DNA of 52,249 nucleotides from DAOTUL01 sp034437435. Lineage in GTDB: Bacteria; Chloroflexota; Anaerolineae; Aggregatilineales; Phototrophicaceae. The DNA lies in NCBI GenBank assembly GCA_964417785.1, contig CAYQJO010000003.1, positions 1 to 52,249 on the forward strand, read 5' to 3'. The translations under genes and the position numbers were made by a program. The notes beneath the pieces are model-generated. The model saw only the letters and a list, made by a program, of their open reading frames with translations, searched no databases and had not been told where the DNA came from. Within the stretch, counting starts at the first letter, position 1; every line of letters begins with the position of its first letter. Positions 24,801 to 33,240 of this stretch are shown piece by piece.

Positions 24801-25987
24801 CGATTCTTGACGACTTTAACCAGTTCAGCGGCACCCGCCGGGAAACCGCCGTCATCCGCAATGTGCTGGCCTACCAGGGCCACGACCTGTCGGAAGCGAT
24901 GATCTTCGGCATCAGTGGTGGGATCGTCGCTGGCTATTTCGCGTTTGAGTACACTGGCGTACCACCCTATGTTCACTTCCTGACACGCAACACCTTCGAC
25001 CCGATGGAGCGTGTCATTGACGCACTGGGGATCGATGCCCCTATCGAGCAGACCGGCAGCGCCAAAAAGGCAGTCGATAACATCCGCCGCCACCTGAAAG
25101 CCGGTCAGCCGATCATCGCCTGGGCCGATCAGGTATCGCTCGATTACACCAATGTACGCGGCGGCGATGATATGTGGTTCATGGAGCCGGTGGTCGTCTA
25201 CGGCTACACCGATCAGGCCGTCCATATCGCGGACTGCGCCCAGGTGCCGTTCACGGTCGATCCAGAGCAGTTCGCCGCCGCTCGCGCCCGCACCAGCAGC
25301 AACAAACACCGGATCATGACGCTGGCGCTGGACAATCTCGACCGGCTGCCCAATGCTGTCCAGGCAGGAATCCAGACCACACTGGACCACATGACGGGTC
25401 CCGCGCCGCGCAAACCAATGGCGGGCAAATACGGTCTGGACGCCTTCAAGAAGTGGGCCGAACTGCTCACCAGCGGTAAGGGCAAGGAAGCCTGGTCCAA
25501 AAAGTTTCCCCCCGGTGCGGCCATGTATTCCGGCTTGAAGTCCGGCTACTTCTATATCGAGTTATGGGGGTCTGGTGGTCGGGGAGCACGAGGCGTCTAT
25601 GCCGATTTTCTCGATGAAGCCGCCGGGATTCTGAGCAAACCCGCTCTGAGCGAGGTAGCTGGACAGTTCCGTCAGGTCGCCCAGTTGTGGGGTGATTTCA
25701 CCGCTGCGCTGCTGCCGTTCAAAGAGACCCGCGACCTGCTTCACCAGGAGGCGACGCTTTACAACGAAAAAGGTGCGGCGTCGCTGGCTGAGCGGCAGGC
25801 CATCAGCGAACGCCTGGACGCCATCGCCGCTCATATGGACGACGATTTCCCGCTGACGGAGGCCGAAGCCGCCGAGTTGCGTGAACATCTGGCCGAGCAT
25901 TTGCTGCGCATCCATGACGCCGAAAAGGACGCACTGGCCGCGTTAGCTGCTCATTCAAGGCACTTTCTCCATCAAAACCCAGTTTGA
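24797..25987 (+). CDS. BtrH_N/DUF4872-like protein, paralogue 2
   Basis: The 396-residue product has the same layout as its upstream neighbour and is a diverged tandem copy. Shared segments include ETAVIRNVLAYQGHDLSEAMIFGISGGIVAGYFAFEY, TGSAKKAVDNIRRHLKAGQPIIAWADQ, VDPEQFAAARARTSSNKHRIM and GVYADFLDEAAGIL. The position of the family's HC motif reads R14-R15, so the canonical Cys seems lost. It starts in an ATGA overlap and ends 33 bases inside the convergent acetyltransferase gene. The two paralogues may work as a heterodimer or in sequence; both ideas are inference. Confidence 0.75.
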   Translation: MTILDDFNQFSGTRRETAVIRNVLAYQGHDLSEAMIFGISGGIVAGYFAFEYTGVPPYVHFLTRNTFDPMERVIDALGIDAPIEQTGSAKKAVDNIRRHLKAGQPIIAWADQVSLDYTNVRGGDDMWFMEPVVVYGYTDQAVHIADCAQVPFTVDPEQFAAARARTSSNKHRIMTLALDNLDRLPNAVQAGIQTTLDHMTGPAPRKPMAGKYGLDAFKKWAELLTSGKGKEAWSKKFPPGAAMYSGLKSGYFYIELWGSGGRGARGVYADFLDEAAGILSKPALSEVAGQFRQVAQLWGDFTAALLPFKETRDLLHQEATLYNEKGAASLAERQAISERLDAIAAHMDDDFPLTEAEAAELREHLAEHLLRIHDAEKDALAALAAHSRHFLHQNPV

Positions 25988-26845
25988 TACCGTCTCAAAC
26001 CCCAACCGGCGATTGAGCGCCAGCATGGGGACATTACCGACCGCCATCGAGGTGACAATATAGCGGAATCCGCTGGCACGGGCGAACCGGATGCCGTGTA
26101 TCTTCATCGCCAGCGCAACACCCCGCCGACGGTAAGCCTGCCGCACCCCGGTCAGACGCTGGTGCAGGTGATCGGTGAGGCGCATCGGCTGCAATATGCT
26201 CTGCCCGATATACGCCGTGCCACGAACCGCGACCACATAGCCACCGGGCAGCATATCGGGTGAAAAGGTATCCAGCCAATCGGCGTAGCTGAGAGGCGAT
26301 GTCTGCCCCGGTACATCGGGGAACAGATCAGTCGCCAGATCGTACAGCTTGCGGTCACGCTCAGAGTCGTTTTTGAGGGCGTCGGCGGTGGTGATGACGA
26401 TCCCCTGACCGCGCATTCGTGCCAGCGCCGGGTCATAATCCGCCGGGTTGACTTTGACTAGATCGAGCCGGGCGTCGTTCTCGCGCAGATACTCGCGGAA
26501 GCCGCGTCGCTGAAAGAAGGTCACATGGTCTGCCGGGCAGTGGGTAAGCAATCGCCACGCCGGAACGCCTGCCATCACCCGGTCACAAAGGGCGCTGCCG
26601 ATCCCCTGCCGCGTATACGCCGGAATGACTGCCACGCCGACGTCGATGTGATCGATAGTGCTGTGCATAGATTGGGCTGCACCAACGATGCGACCGTCCT
26701 GTACCGCCACCCAACGCGCCAACGACTGACGCCGGTCAATACGGTGATAATCGTCAATGCTGGCAGGCAACAGGGGGTAGATGGCGTTATGAACCTGAAC
26801 CAGTCCGGCATAGTCTTCAGGCATAAAAGCACGGATGGTAAACAT
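25955..26845 (-). CDS. tandem GNAT acetyltransferase
   Basis: The 296-residue product has two GNAT domains. The N-terminal one has VAVIPAYTRQGIGSALCDRVM (motif A). The C-terminal one has TGVRQAYRRRGVALAMKIHGIRFARASGFRYI and ends NRRLGFETVSNWVLMEK. Two-domain proteins of this shape include mycothiol synthase, but nothing fixes that substrate here. The start is ATG 26845 by domain fit; a longer frame to 26899 would read through the hairpin at 26861-26889. It is convergent with the BtrH-like cassette. Confidence 0.85.
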   Translation of the reverse strand: MFTIRAFMPEDYAGLVQVHNAIYPLLPASIDDYHRIDRRQSLARWVAVQDGRIVGAAQSMHSTIDHIDVGVAVIPAYTRQGIGSALCDRVMAGVPAWRLLTHCPADHVTFFQRRGFREYLRENDARLDLVKVNPADYDPALARMRGQGIVITTADALKNDSERDRKLYDLATDLFPDVPGQTSPLSYADWLDTFSPDMLPGGYVVAVRGTAYIGQSILQPMRLTDHLHQRLTGVRQAYRRRGVALAMKIHGIRFARASGFRYIVTSMAVGNVPMLALNRRLGFETVSNWVLMEKVP

Positions 26846-26860
26846 GCAATCGTGTGGGTT

Positions 26861-26889
26861 GTTGGGATGCAGCAACGCTGCACCCCAAC
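26861..26889 (-). terminator. hairpin between FprA and the GNAT gene
   Basis: The arms GTTGGGATGCAGC and GCTGCACCCCAAC have 13 paired positions (one wobble) around AAC, starting 10 bases after the fprA stop. No T run follows, so it may instead be a dispersed palindrome. It shares GGGATGCAG with the hairpin at 32702. Confidence 0.55.
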
Positions 26890-26898
26890 CAGACAGCA

Positions 26899-28308
26899 TC
26901 AGGCTTTCGCGCTGTTCAGCGCATCCAGCATCTCTTTGATACTGGTGAATTTGAGTCGCGGGCGACCCAGCGATTCACCGCGTTCGGTCTCAAGCTGGTC
27001 GAGCATCTTCCAGTCATCGTAGGAGACGAAACGCACCCCCCGCTCTTGCAGGCGTGATTCCATGTCCTGGCGCGCCGGGTTGGATGGCGTAAACAGCGTG
27101 CCAGACTGCACATCTTCCAGCAGACGCTCGACCGTCTCGACCGAGTCCGGCTTGTTGGTACCGATCACGCCGCTGGGACCGCGCTTGATCCAGCCAACCG
27201 CGTAATTGCCCACCACAAATTCGCCGTCGGGATGGTCGGTGAGAACCCGACCTTCGTTGTTGGGGATGGTCCCCCAACGATCATAAAATGGCACGTCCGG
27301 CAGTGGGACACCGCGATAACCGACTGAGCGGAAGACCAGACCCACATTGTACTCCTCGAAATTCTCGGTAGCACGCGGACGCAGGGTGCCGCTGTCAGTG
27401 TAATACAGTTCGTTCTTGACGACCTTCATCTTCTCCACCCGGCCATCACCCATCAATTCCACCGGCGAAGCCAGGAAGTGCATGATGATCTTGCGCCGCT
27501 TGCCTTCGGGTTGCCGCCCAGCGTATGTTTTCATGATCTCGACGTTGCGCACGTCTTTCTTATCAGAGTCCGGGCTGGCGAGGTATTCCAGGCTCAGTTG
27601 GTCCAGGTCCATCTCTTTCGGATCAATGATCAGATCGGCGTCTTCCATCTCGCCCAGTTCTTTGATCTCCGGGTTGGTGAAAGCAGCCTGGGCCGGTCCG
27701 CGCCGCCCGAAGATATGAATCTCTTCGATATTGCTGTTGTCGATGGCCTCCATCGCATAATCCGCAATGTCGGTCTGTTCCAGTTCGGCGCGACTGCGGG
27801 CCAGCACCCGTGCCACATCCATCGCAACATTGCCAACACCGATCACAGCGACCGCCCGCTGGGTCAGATCAAATGTCAGATCGCGGAAATCCGGGTGGCC
27901 GTTATACCACGCGACAAATTCGGTGGCGGCATGGCTGCCCGGCAGGTCTTCACCGGGGATGCCCAGGTTGCGGTCCGACTGTGCGCCAACCGCGTAGATC
28001 ACCGCATGGTAGAGATCGGTGATGTCGGCATAGCTCAGGTCCCTGCCGAAATCCACATTGCCATAAAAGCGGAAATTGGGCCTGGTGGCGATGCGGTCAT
28101 ACACTTTGGTCACCGATTTGATCTTCTGGTGGTCGGGGGCAACACCGCCACGAACCAGGCCGAAGGGCGTGGGAAGCCGGTCGAACATGTCGATCTCAAC
28201 GATCAGGTCTTTTTCTTTTTGCAGCCGCTCGGCAGCATAGAAACCAGATGGACCAGAACCGACGATAGCAATACGTAAAGGATTTGAAGATGTGCCTGCC
28301 TGTGTCAT
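26899..28308 (-). CDS. fprA: FprA-type NADPH-ferredoxin reductase (adrenodoxin reductase family)
   Basis: The 469-residue flavoprotein has the FAD-binding GSGPSG at residues 17-22 and a second nucleotide fold at GVGNVAMDVARVL. It shows adrenodoxin-reductase motifs such as YGVAPDH-like RGGVAPDHQKIKSV and the C-terminal NYAVGWIKRGPSGVIGTNKPD. It would pass electrons from NADPH to ferredoxin-type partners. The length matches mycobacterial FprA. No ferredoxin or P450 is adjacent. Confidence 0.92.
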   Translation of the reverse strand: MTQAGTSSNPLRIAIVGSGPSGFYAAERLQKEKDLIVEIDMFDRLPTPFGLVRGGVAPDHQKIKSVTKVYDRIATRPNFRFYGNVDFGRDLSYADITDLYHAVIYAVGAQSDRNLGIPGEDLPGSHAATEFVAWYNGHPDFRDLTFDLTQRAVAVIGVGNVAMDVARVLARSRAELEQTDIADYAMEAIDNSNIEEIHIFGRRGPAQAAFTNPEIKELGEMEDADLIIDPKEMDLDQLSLEYLASPDSDKKDVRNVEIMKTYAGRQPEGKRRKIIMHFLASPVELMGDGRVEKMKVVKNELYYTDSGTLRPRATENFEEYNVGLVFRSVGYRGVPLPDVPFYDRWGTIPNNEGRVLTDHPDGEFVVGNYAVGWIKRGPSGVIGTNKPDSVETVERLLEDVQSGTLFTPSNPARQDMESRLQERGVRFVSYDDWKMLDQLETERGESLGRPRLKFTSIKEMLDALNSAKA

Positions 28309-28410
28309 AAACTATCTCTCAAACTTGTATAGAAATGTACTTCGTCAGTATAGCATGAGTGCGGATGGCTGCACGTAAAGAAAGTCGGGGATTTGAGGTT
28401 CAATTTGTCA

Positions 28411-28438
28411 CAAAGGCGGACCAGACGGCCCGCCTTTG
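28411..28438 (-). terminator. hairpin downstream of htrA
   Basis: The arms CAAAGGCGG and CCGCCTTTG lie 16 bases after the htrA stop (minus strand). The T run is poor. Confidence 0.6.
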
Positions 28439-28453
28439 AGGAAGAAGGGAGGA

Positions 28454-29608
28454 TTATTCGCCACGACGCCCCAATGTGAGCGGCAGCGTGATCTCTTGCC
28501 CGTCACGCAGGACAGTCAGATCAACGGTATCACCCGGACGGGTGAAACGTGCCAGATGGCTGATCAGACCGTTGATGCCGGTGATCTGGCGGCCATCAAT
28601 CGCGGTGATGATGTCTGCTGATTGCAGGCGGGTCATACCGGCGCTGCCTTCCGGATTGCGCAGTCCGGCGGCTTCTGCGGGTGAACCAGCCATCACATTG
28701 CTGACGACCACACCGCGCTGGTCATTGGGCAGATCAAGCGATTCCATCACTTCCAGCGCCACATCGCCACCCTGGATGCCCATCACACTGTATGACACTT
28801 CACCGGTCTTGATGAGTTCGCTGGCAACACGCTGCACCAGGTCGGACGGAACGGCAAAGCCGATGCCGCTGTTGCTGCGCGTCTCGCTGATGATCTGCGA
28901 GTTTACGCCGATCACCTGACCGCGCATGTTGACCAGTGGACCGCCGCTGTTACCAGGGTTGATCGGTGCGTCGGTCTGGATAGCCGAGCCGATGCTGTAA
29001 TCACCCAAGCCGTCCAGGTTGCGGTTCAGCGCACTGATGATCCCGTTCGTCAGCGTCCAGTCCTGGCCGAAAGGACTGCCGATGGCGACCACCGACTGAC
29101 CGATGACCAGTTCATTGACATTGCCGAATGTCACCGGACGCAGCCGGTCAACGGGTAGATCGACCTTGATGACGGCGATGTCGGAGTCAGGATCAAGACC
29201 GACGGTCTCGGCCCGCGTGATCGTGCCATCCTGGAAACGCACCCGTGTTTCGATGGACCCTTCGACCACATGGTAATTGGTGACGATGTGACCGCTCTGG
29301 TCAATGACGAAACCGGTGCCAGAACCGCCGCTTTCACCACCAAAGGTCCCGGTGCTGGTGCGGATCACGCTGATCGACACCACCGAGGGGCTGACCTCTT
29401 CGTAAATCCCGGCGATGGTCCGTTCCTGATCGTTGAGGTAAGGACTATCCGCGACCGTCTGTTGGATCGGCTGCGACGTGATGATTTGTTCCGGTGCGGT
29501 GAACACGGGCGCATCTGCCCGTGACGAGTCATCGAGAAAGCCGGTACCCAGGGCAAATCCAATTGCCAACAGGACAGCGGCAAATACCATTGTCTTTAGA
29601 AACTTCAT
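28454..29608 (-). CDS. HtrA/DegP-like trypsin-type serine protease with PDZ domain
   Basis: The 384-residue S1C protease has one N-terminal membrane anchor (MVFAAVLLAIGFALGTGF) and the catalytic triad H113 (TNYHVVEG), D143 (DSDIAVIKVD) and S221 (NPGNSGGPLV). One C-terminal PDZ domain spans about residues 270-380. It would degrade misfolded proteins outside the membrane. A 17-base palindrome lies 25 bases before the start, suggesting dedicated control. It is a single-gene unit. Confidence 0.94.
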   Translation of the reverse strand: MKFLKTMVFAAVLLAIGFALGTGFLDDSSRADAPVFTAPEQIITSQPIQQTVADSPYLNDQERTIAGIYEEVSPSVVSISVIRTSTGTFGGESGGSGTGFVIDQSGHIVTNYHVVEGSIETRVRFQDGTITRAETVGLDPDSDIAVIKVDLPVDRLRPVTFGNVNELVIGQSVVAIGSPFGQDWTLTNGIISALNRNLDGLGDYSIGSAIQTDAPINPGNSGGPLVNMRGQVIGVNSQIISETRSNSGIGFAVPSDLVQRVASELIKTGEVSYSVMGIQGGDVALEVMESLDLPNDQRGVVVSNVMAGSPAEAAGLRNPEGSAGMTRLQSADIITAIDGRQITGINGLISHLARFTRPGDTVDLTVLRDGQEITLPLTLGRRGE

Positions 29609-29632
29609 GATTGATTTTTACCTTTGCCCACT

Positions 29633-29649
29633 TATCTCATAATGAGATA
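29633..29649. promoter_or_regulatory. palindrome upstream of htrA
   Basis: TATCTCAT-A-ATGAGATA is a perfect inverted repeat with one central base, 25 bases upstream of the htrA ATG. It is a candidate operator; no regulator gene is adjacent. Confidence 0.55.
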
Positions 29650-29702
29650 GTAAGCGCAATTTGTAAACAAAATTTTACCAGAGTATCAACTCTCTATGAG
29701 AA

Positions 29703-29732
29703 TTGGCAGTCCGTATAGCGTCTGTCTATAAT
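29703..29732 (+). promoter_or_regulatory. promoter of acs
   Basis: TTGGCA (29703-29708) and TATAAT (29727-29732) are 18 bases apart and lie 32 bases before the acs start. Confidence 0.7.
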
Positions 29733-29764
29733 TGCGTTACGCAATATTATTTAGGAGTTGAAGC

Positions 29765-31645
29765 ATGGCAGACTGGTATTATCCATCCGAAGATGTTGTT
29801 AAGAACGCCCATATCCCCGATTATGAAGCGGTCTATCAGGAGGCGATGGACGACCTGGAAGCCTTCTGGGCCAAACGTGCCGAATCCCTCGAATGGTACC
29901 AGAAGTGGGATCAAGTGCTGGACGACAGCAACGCCCCCTTTTATAAGTGGTTTGTGGGAGCCAAGACCAATATTGTCCATAACGCCGTCGACCGCCACGT
30001 TAAAACCTGGCGGCGCAACAAGCTGGCGATCATCTGGGAGGGCGAAGACGGCGAGAAGCGCACTTTCTCCTACTGGCGTTTGAGCCAGGAGGTCAACCGC
30101 TTCGCCAATGTCCTGCGCAGCATGGGCGTGAAAAAAGGCGACACCGTGACCATCTACATGGGGCGCGTGCCGGAAGTCGTCTTCGCCATGCTGGCCTGTG
30201 CCAAGCTGGGCGCACCCCACAGCGTCGTCTACGGCGGTTTCTCCGAGCAGGCACTCGCCGACCGCATTGAGGACGCCCAGAGCCGCGTCGTCGTTACCTG
30301 CGATGGTTCCTGGCTGCGCGGCAACATTGTGCCGCTGAAGGACACCGTTGATGAAGCTATCCGCCGCTCCCCGGTGGTGGAGCATGTCATCGTCGTCAAA
30401 CGCACCGGCCATGAGATCAACATGGAGCAGGGCCGCGATTACTGGTATCATGATCTGATCAGCTTGCCTATCGCACTGCCCAACGCCGAGACCGAGGTCA
30501 TGGACGCCGAAGACCCGCTGTTCATCCTCTACACCAGCGGCACCACCGGCAAGCCCAAAGGGGTGCTGCATACGCACGGTGGCTACCAGCTTTACACATC
30601 AACGACGCTGGAATGGGTGTTTGACCTCAAAGATGACGACCGCTGGTGGTGCGCGGCTGATCCGGGCTGGATCACCGGCCATAGCTACATCGTCTACGCG
30701 CCTTTGATCCTGGGCGCGACCAGCTTCATCTACGAGGGTGCGCCGACCTATCCCTATCCTGACCGCTGGTGGCGCATGGTCGCCCATTACGGAATCACCG
30801 TCCTCTACACGGCACCGACGGCCATTCGCGGTTTGATGCGCTTCGGAGATGCGTGGCCCAAGCGCCATGATCTGAGCAGCTTGCGCTTGCTCGGCAGCGT
30901 CGGTGAACCGATCAATCCGGAAGCCTGGAAGTGGTACTATACCGTTATCGGCAACGGACAATGCCCGATCATGGACACCTGGTGGCAGACCGAGACCGGC
31001 GGCTTTATGATTACACCCATGCCATCAGTGGGACTCAAGCCCGGCAGCGCTACCCGTCCCTTCCCCGGCATTGATGTCGATGTGGTGGACGAGGACGGTA
31101 ACTCCTGCGGCCCCAACGAAGACGGCAAACTGGTCATCAAAAAGCCCTGGCCGAGCATGCTGCGCACCGTGTGGGGTGACGACGACCGCTACGTGGCCCA
31201 GTATTGGAGCGAGTACAAAAAGCAGGGTTGGTATCTGGCCGGTGACTCAGCACGTAAGGATGAGGATGGTTACATCTGGGTGATCGGGCGTATCGACGAC
31301 GTGATTAAGGTCAGCGGCTACCGTCTGGGTACCGCCGAGATCGAATCCGGATTGGTGAGCTACCCGGCAGTGGCCGAAGCTGCCGTCATTGGCGTGCCGG
31401 ATGAGGTTAAAGGCAGCGTGATTTATGCCTACTGCATTCTGGTGGCCGGAGCCGAAGGCAATGAGGAACTGGTAGCGAAACTCAAAGACCATGTGCGCCA
31501 CGAAGTCGGGCCGATTGCGGTTCCACAGCAGATCGAATTCGTGGAGAAGCTGCCCAAGACCCGGTCGGGCAAAATCATGCGGCGGCTGCTCAAGGCACGG
31601 GCGCAGGGTCTGCCCGAAGGCGACACGAGTACGCTGGAAGATTAA
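29765..31645 (+). CDS. acs: acetyl-CoA synthetase (acetate-CoA ligase)
   Basis: The 626-residue enzyme is of the AMP-forming type and makes acetyl-CoA from acetate, ATP and CoA. The P-loop-like motif YTSGTTGKPKG, the acyl-site region DTWWQTETGG, the hinge GRIDDVIKVSGYRLGTAEIES and the C-terminal KTRSGKIMRR are all present. K603 in the last motif is the usual regulatory acetylation site. The start ATG 29765 has GGAG 9 bases upstream. The aldo/keto reductase follows after 42 bases. Confidence 0.96.
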   Translation: MADWYYPSEDVVKNAHIPDYEAVYQEAMDDLEAFWAKRAESLEWYQKWDQVLDDSNAPFYKWFVGAKTNIVHNAVDRHVKTWRRNKLAIIWEGEDGEKRTFSYWRLSQEVNRFANVLRSMGVKKGDTVTIYMGRVPEVVFAMLACAKLGAPHSVVYGGFSEQALADRIEDAQSRVVVTCDGSWLRGNIVPLKDTVDEAIRRSPVVEHVIVVKRTGHEINMEQGRDYWYHDLISLPIALPNAETEVMDAEDPLFILYTSGTTGKPKGVLHTHGGYQLYTSTTLEWVFDLKDDDRWWCAADPGWITGHSYIVYAPLILGATSFIYEGAPTYPYPDRWWRMVAHYGITVLYTAPTAIRGLMRFGDAWPKRHDLSSLRLLGSVGEPINPEAWKWYYTVIGNGQCPIMDTWWQTETGGFMITPMPSVGLKPGSATRPFPGIDVDVVDEDGNSCGPNEDGKLVIKKPWPSMLRTVWGDDDRYVAQYWSEYKKQGWYLAGDSARKDEDGYIWVIGRIDDVIKVSGYRLGTAEIESGLVSYPAVAEAAVIGVPDEVKGSVIYAYCILVAGAEGNEELVAKLKDHVRHEVGPIAVPQQIEFVEKLPKTRSGKIMRRLLKARAQGLPEGDTSTLED

Positions 31646-31687
31646 TGTTATACTCGTCTGAACGATCCGTCACAAAGAGAGCGCAAC

Positions 31688-32695
31688 ATGCAATACACTA
31701 AACTGGGCAAATCCGGCATGACAGTCAGCAAAGTCTGCCTGGGAACCATGCACTTCGGTGGCCCAACATCGGAAGAAGACGCCTTCCAGATCATGGACAA
31801 AGCACTTGAGATGGGAATCAATTTCTTTGATACGGCCAATGTCTACGGTGGCAAAGGCGGTCGGGGAAAATCCGAAGAGATCATCGGCAAATGGTTCCAG
31901 TCCCGCAGCGGCAGCCGCGATCAGGTTGTTCTGGCGACCAAAGTTTACAATCCGATGGTCCAGGGCGATGTGCCGAACGAAGATCGCGGCATTTCCGCCT
32001 ACAAGGTACGCAAGCACCTCAACGACTCGCTGCGCCGGCTGCAAACCGACCATATTGATCTGTATCAGGTGCATCATATCGACCGGGATATCACACCAGA
32101 AGAGTTCTGGGGGACATTTGACCGCGTAATCAACGATGGCAAGGTTCTGTATATGGGGTCCAGCAACTTCCCTGGTTGGGGACTGGCGAAATTCCAGATG
32201 CAGGCACTGCAACGTGGTTCGATGGGCTTCATCTCAGAACAGAGTATGTACAGTTTGTTGTGTCGTGCGCCGGAGCTAGAAGTGCTGCCAGCGGCGGAGG
32301 ACTTCGGCATTGGCGTCATCCCCTACATGCCGCTGGCGGGTGGCCTGCTTACCGGCAAGAAAAAGTCGGTGGAAGGCTCGCGGACCGCTTCGGTCGAAAA
32401 CGAATATGGCATTTATCTCAGCGACACCAACGAGCAAATGACTGCCTTTTCCGAACTGTGTCAGGAAATTGGCGAGAAAGAACACGTCGTCGCCATCGCC
32501 TGGACGCTGGCACAGCCAGCCGTCGCCTCACCTATCATCGGCGTGCGTACACTTCAACACCTTGATGGTTTGGATCGCGCTGCCGAACTCAAACTCGACG
32601 ATGAAACGCTGGTAAAGCTGGACGAGATATTCGACATCAACCGGGGCCGCGCACTGCGAACCGGTAAACCAGGACCGGAAGCTTACGCTTGGTAA
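31688..32695 (+). CDS. aldo/keto reductase
   Basis: The 335-residue NADPH-dependent reductase is of the AKR TIM-barrel type. It has the catalytic tetrad Asp and Tyr in FFDTANVYGG, Lys in VVLATKV and His in LYQVHHID, and the cofactor end motif SPIIGVRTLQHLD. The substrate is unknown; this subgroup reduces aldehydes and sugars. It is probably co-transcribed with acs. Confidence 0.92.
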   Translation: MQYTKLGKSGMTVSKVCLGTMHFGGPTSEEDAFQIMDKALEMGINFFDTANVYGGKGGRGKSEEIIGKWFQSRSGSRDQVVLATKVYNPMVQGDVPNEDRGISAYKVRKHLNDSLRRLQTDHIDLYQVHHIDRDITPEEFWGTFDRVINDGKVLYMGSSNFPGWGLAKFQMQALQRGSMGFISEQSMYSLLCRAPELEVLPAAEDFGIGVIPYMPLAGGLLTGKKKSVEGSRTASVENEYGIYLSDTNEQMTAFSELCQEIGEKEHVVAIAWTLAQPAVASPIIGVRTLQHLDGLDRAAELKLDDETLVKLDEIFDINRGRALRTGKPGPEAYAW

Positions 32696-32701
32696 ACCAG
32701 G

Positions 32702-32730
32702 ATCGGGATGCAGGGATTCTGCATCCCGAT
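32702..32730. terminator. bidirectional hairpin between convergent genes
   Basis: The arms ATCGGGATGCAG and CTGCATCCCGAT have 12 perfect pairs around a 5-base loop, followed by TTTTC on the plus strand. It sits exactly between the stops at 32695 and 32733. Confidence 0.85.
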
Positions 32731-32732
32731 TT

Positions 32733-33104
32733 TCACTGGATCAGCGCCATACCGCGCAGCGTTTCCAGCAGGTAATTGGCCGCAAAAATGTCTTTGGGGA
32801 TGTAATCCTCAGCACCGGCGTTCAATCCGGCCATGGTGTGTTCCGGGTCCACATTGGTACTCATCATCAATACCGGAATGTCAGCGGTCATTTTATGCCG
32901 CTTCAACCGTGCGCATAACTGAATACCGTCCATCTTGGGCAGATTCACATCCAGCACAATCACATCCGGCATAATCTCGGTCGCCATCCGCAGCCCTTCC
33001 AGACCATCGGTCGCGATAACGACATCCACACCTTGCTCACCTAATTTCTTTTGCATATTGGCCGCCTGGGTCGGACTGTCCTCAACCACCAGCACCGTCG
33101 CCAT
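32733..33104 (-). CDS. single-domain CheY-like response regulator
   Basis: The 123-residue receiver domain has acidic residues in VVEDSP, phospho-acceptor D52 (VIVLDVNLPKMDG), a conserved Ser/Thr in MMSTN and Lys in YIPKD. There is no output domain. It would act by protein contact, as in PilG/PilH- or CheY-like systems. The start is ATG 33104 with GGGAG upstream. No kinase or chemotaxis gene is nearby. Confidence 0.9.
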   Translation of the reverse strand: MATVLVVEDSPTQAANMQKKLGEQGVDVVIATDGLEGLRMATEIMPDVIVLDVNLPKMDGIQLCARLKRHKMTADIPVLMMSTNVDPEHTMAGLNAGAEDYIPKDIFAANYLLETLRGMALIQ

Positions 33105-33240
33105 AAGTTCGTCTCCCTCTTTTTGGTTTGAATACAGTTTACAGGCTTCTGCGGTGGATTGCACCTTGAGGTCTGCTGATATTGACGCTTCTGGTCGCAC
33201 GAGTTAGGCTTATGGCTGGATTTTGTTCAGGAGCATACAC

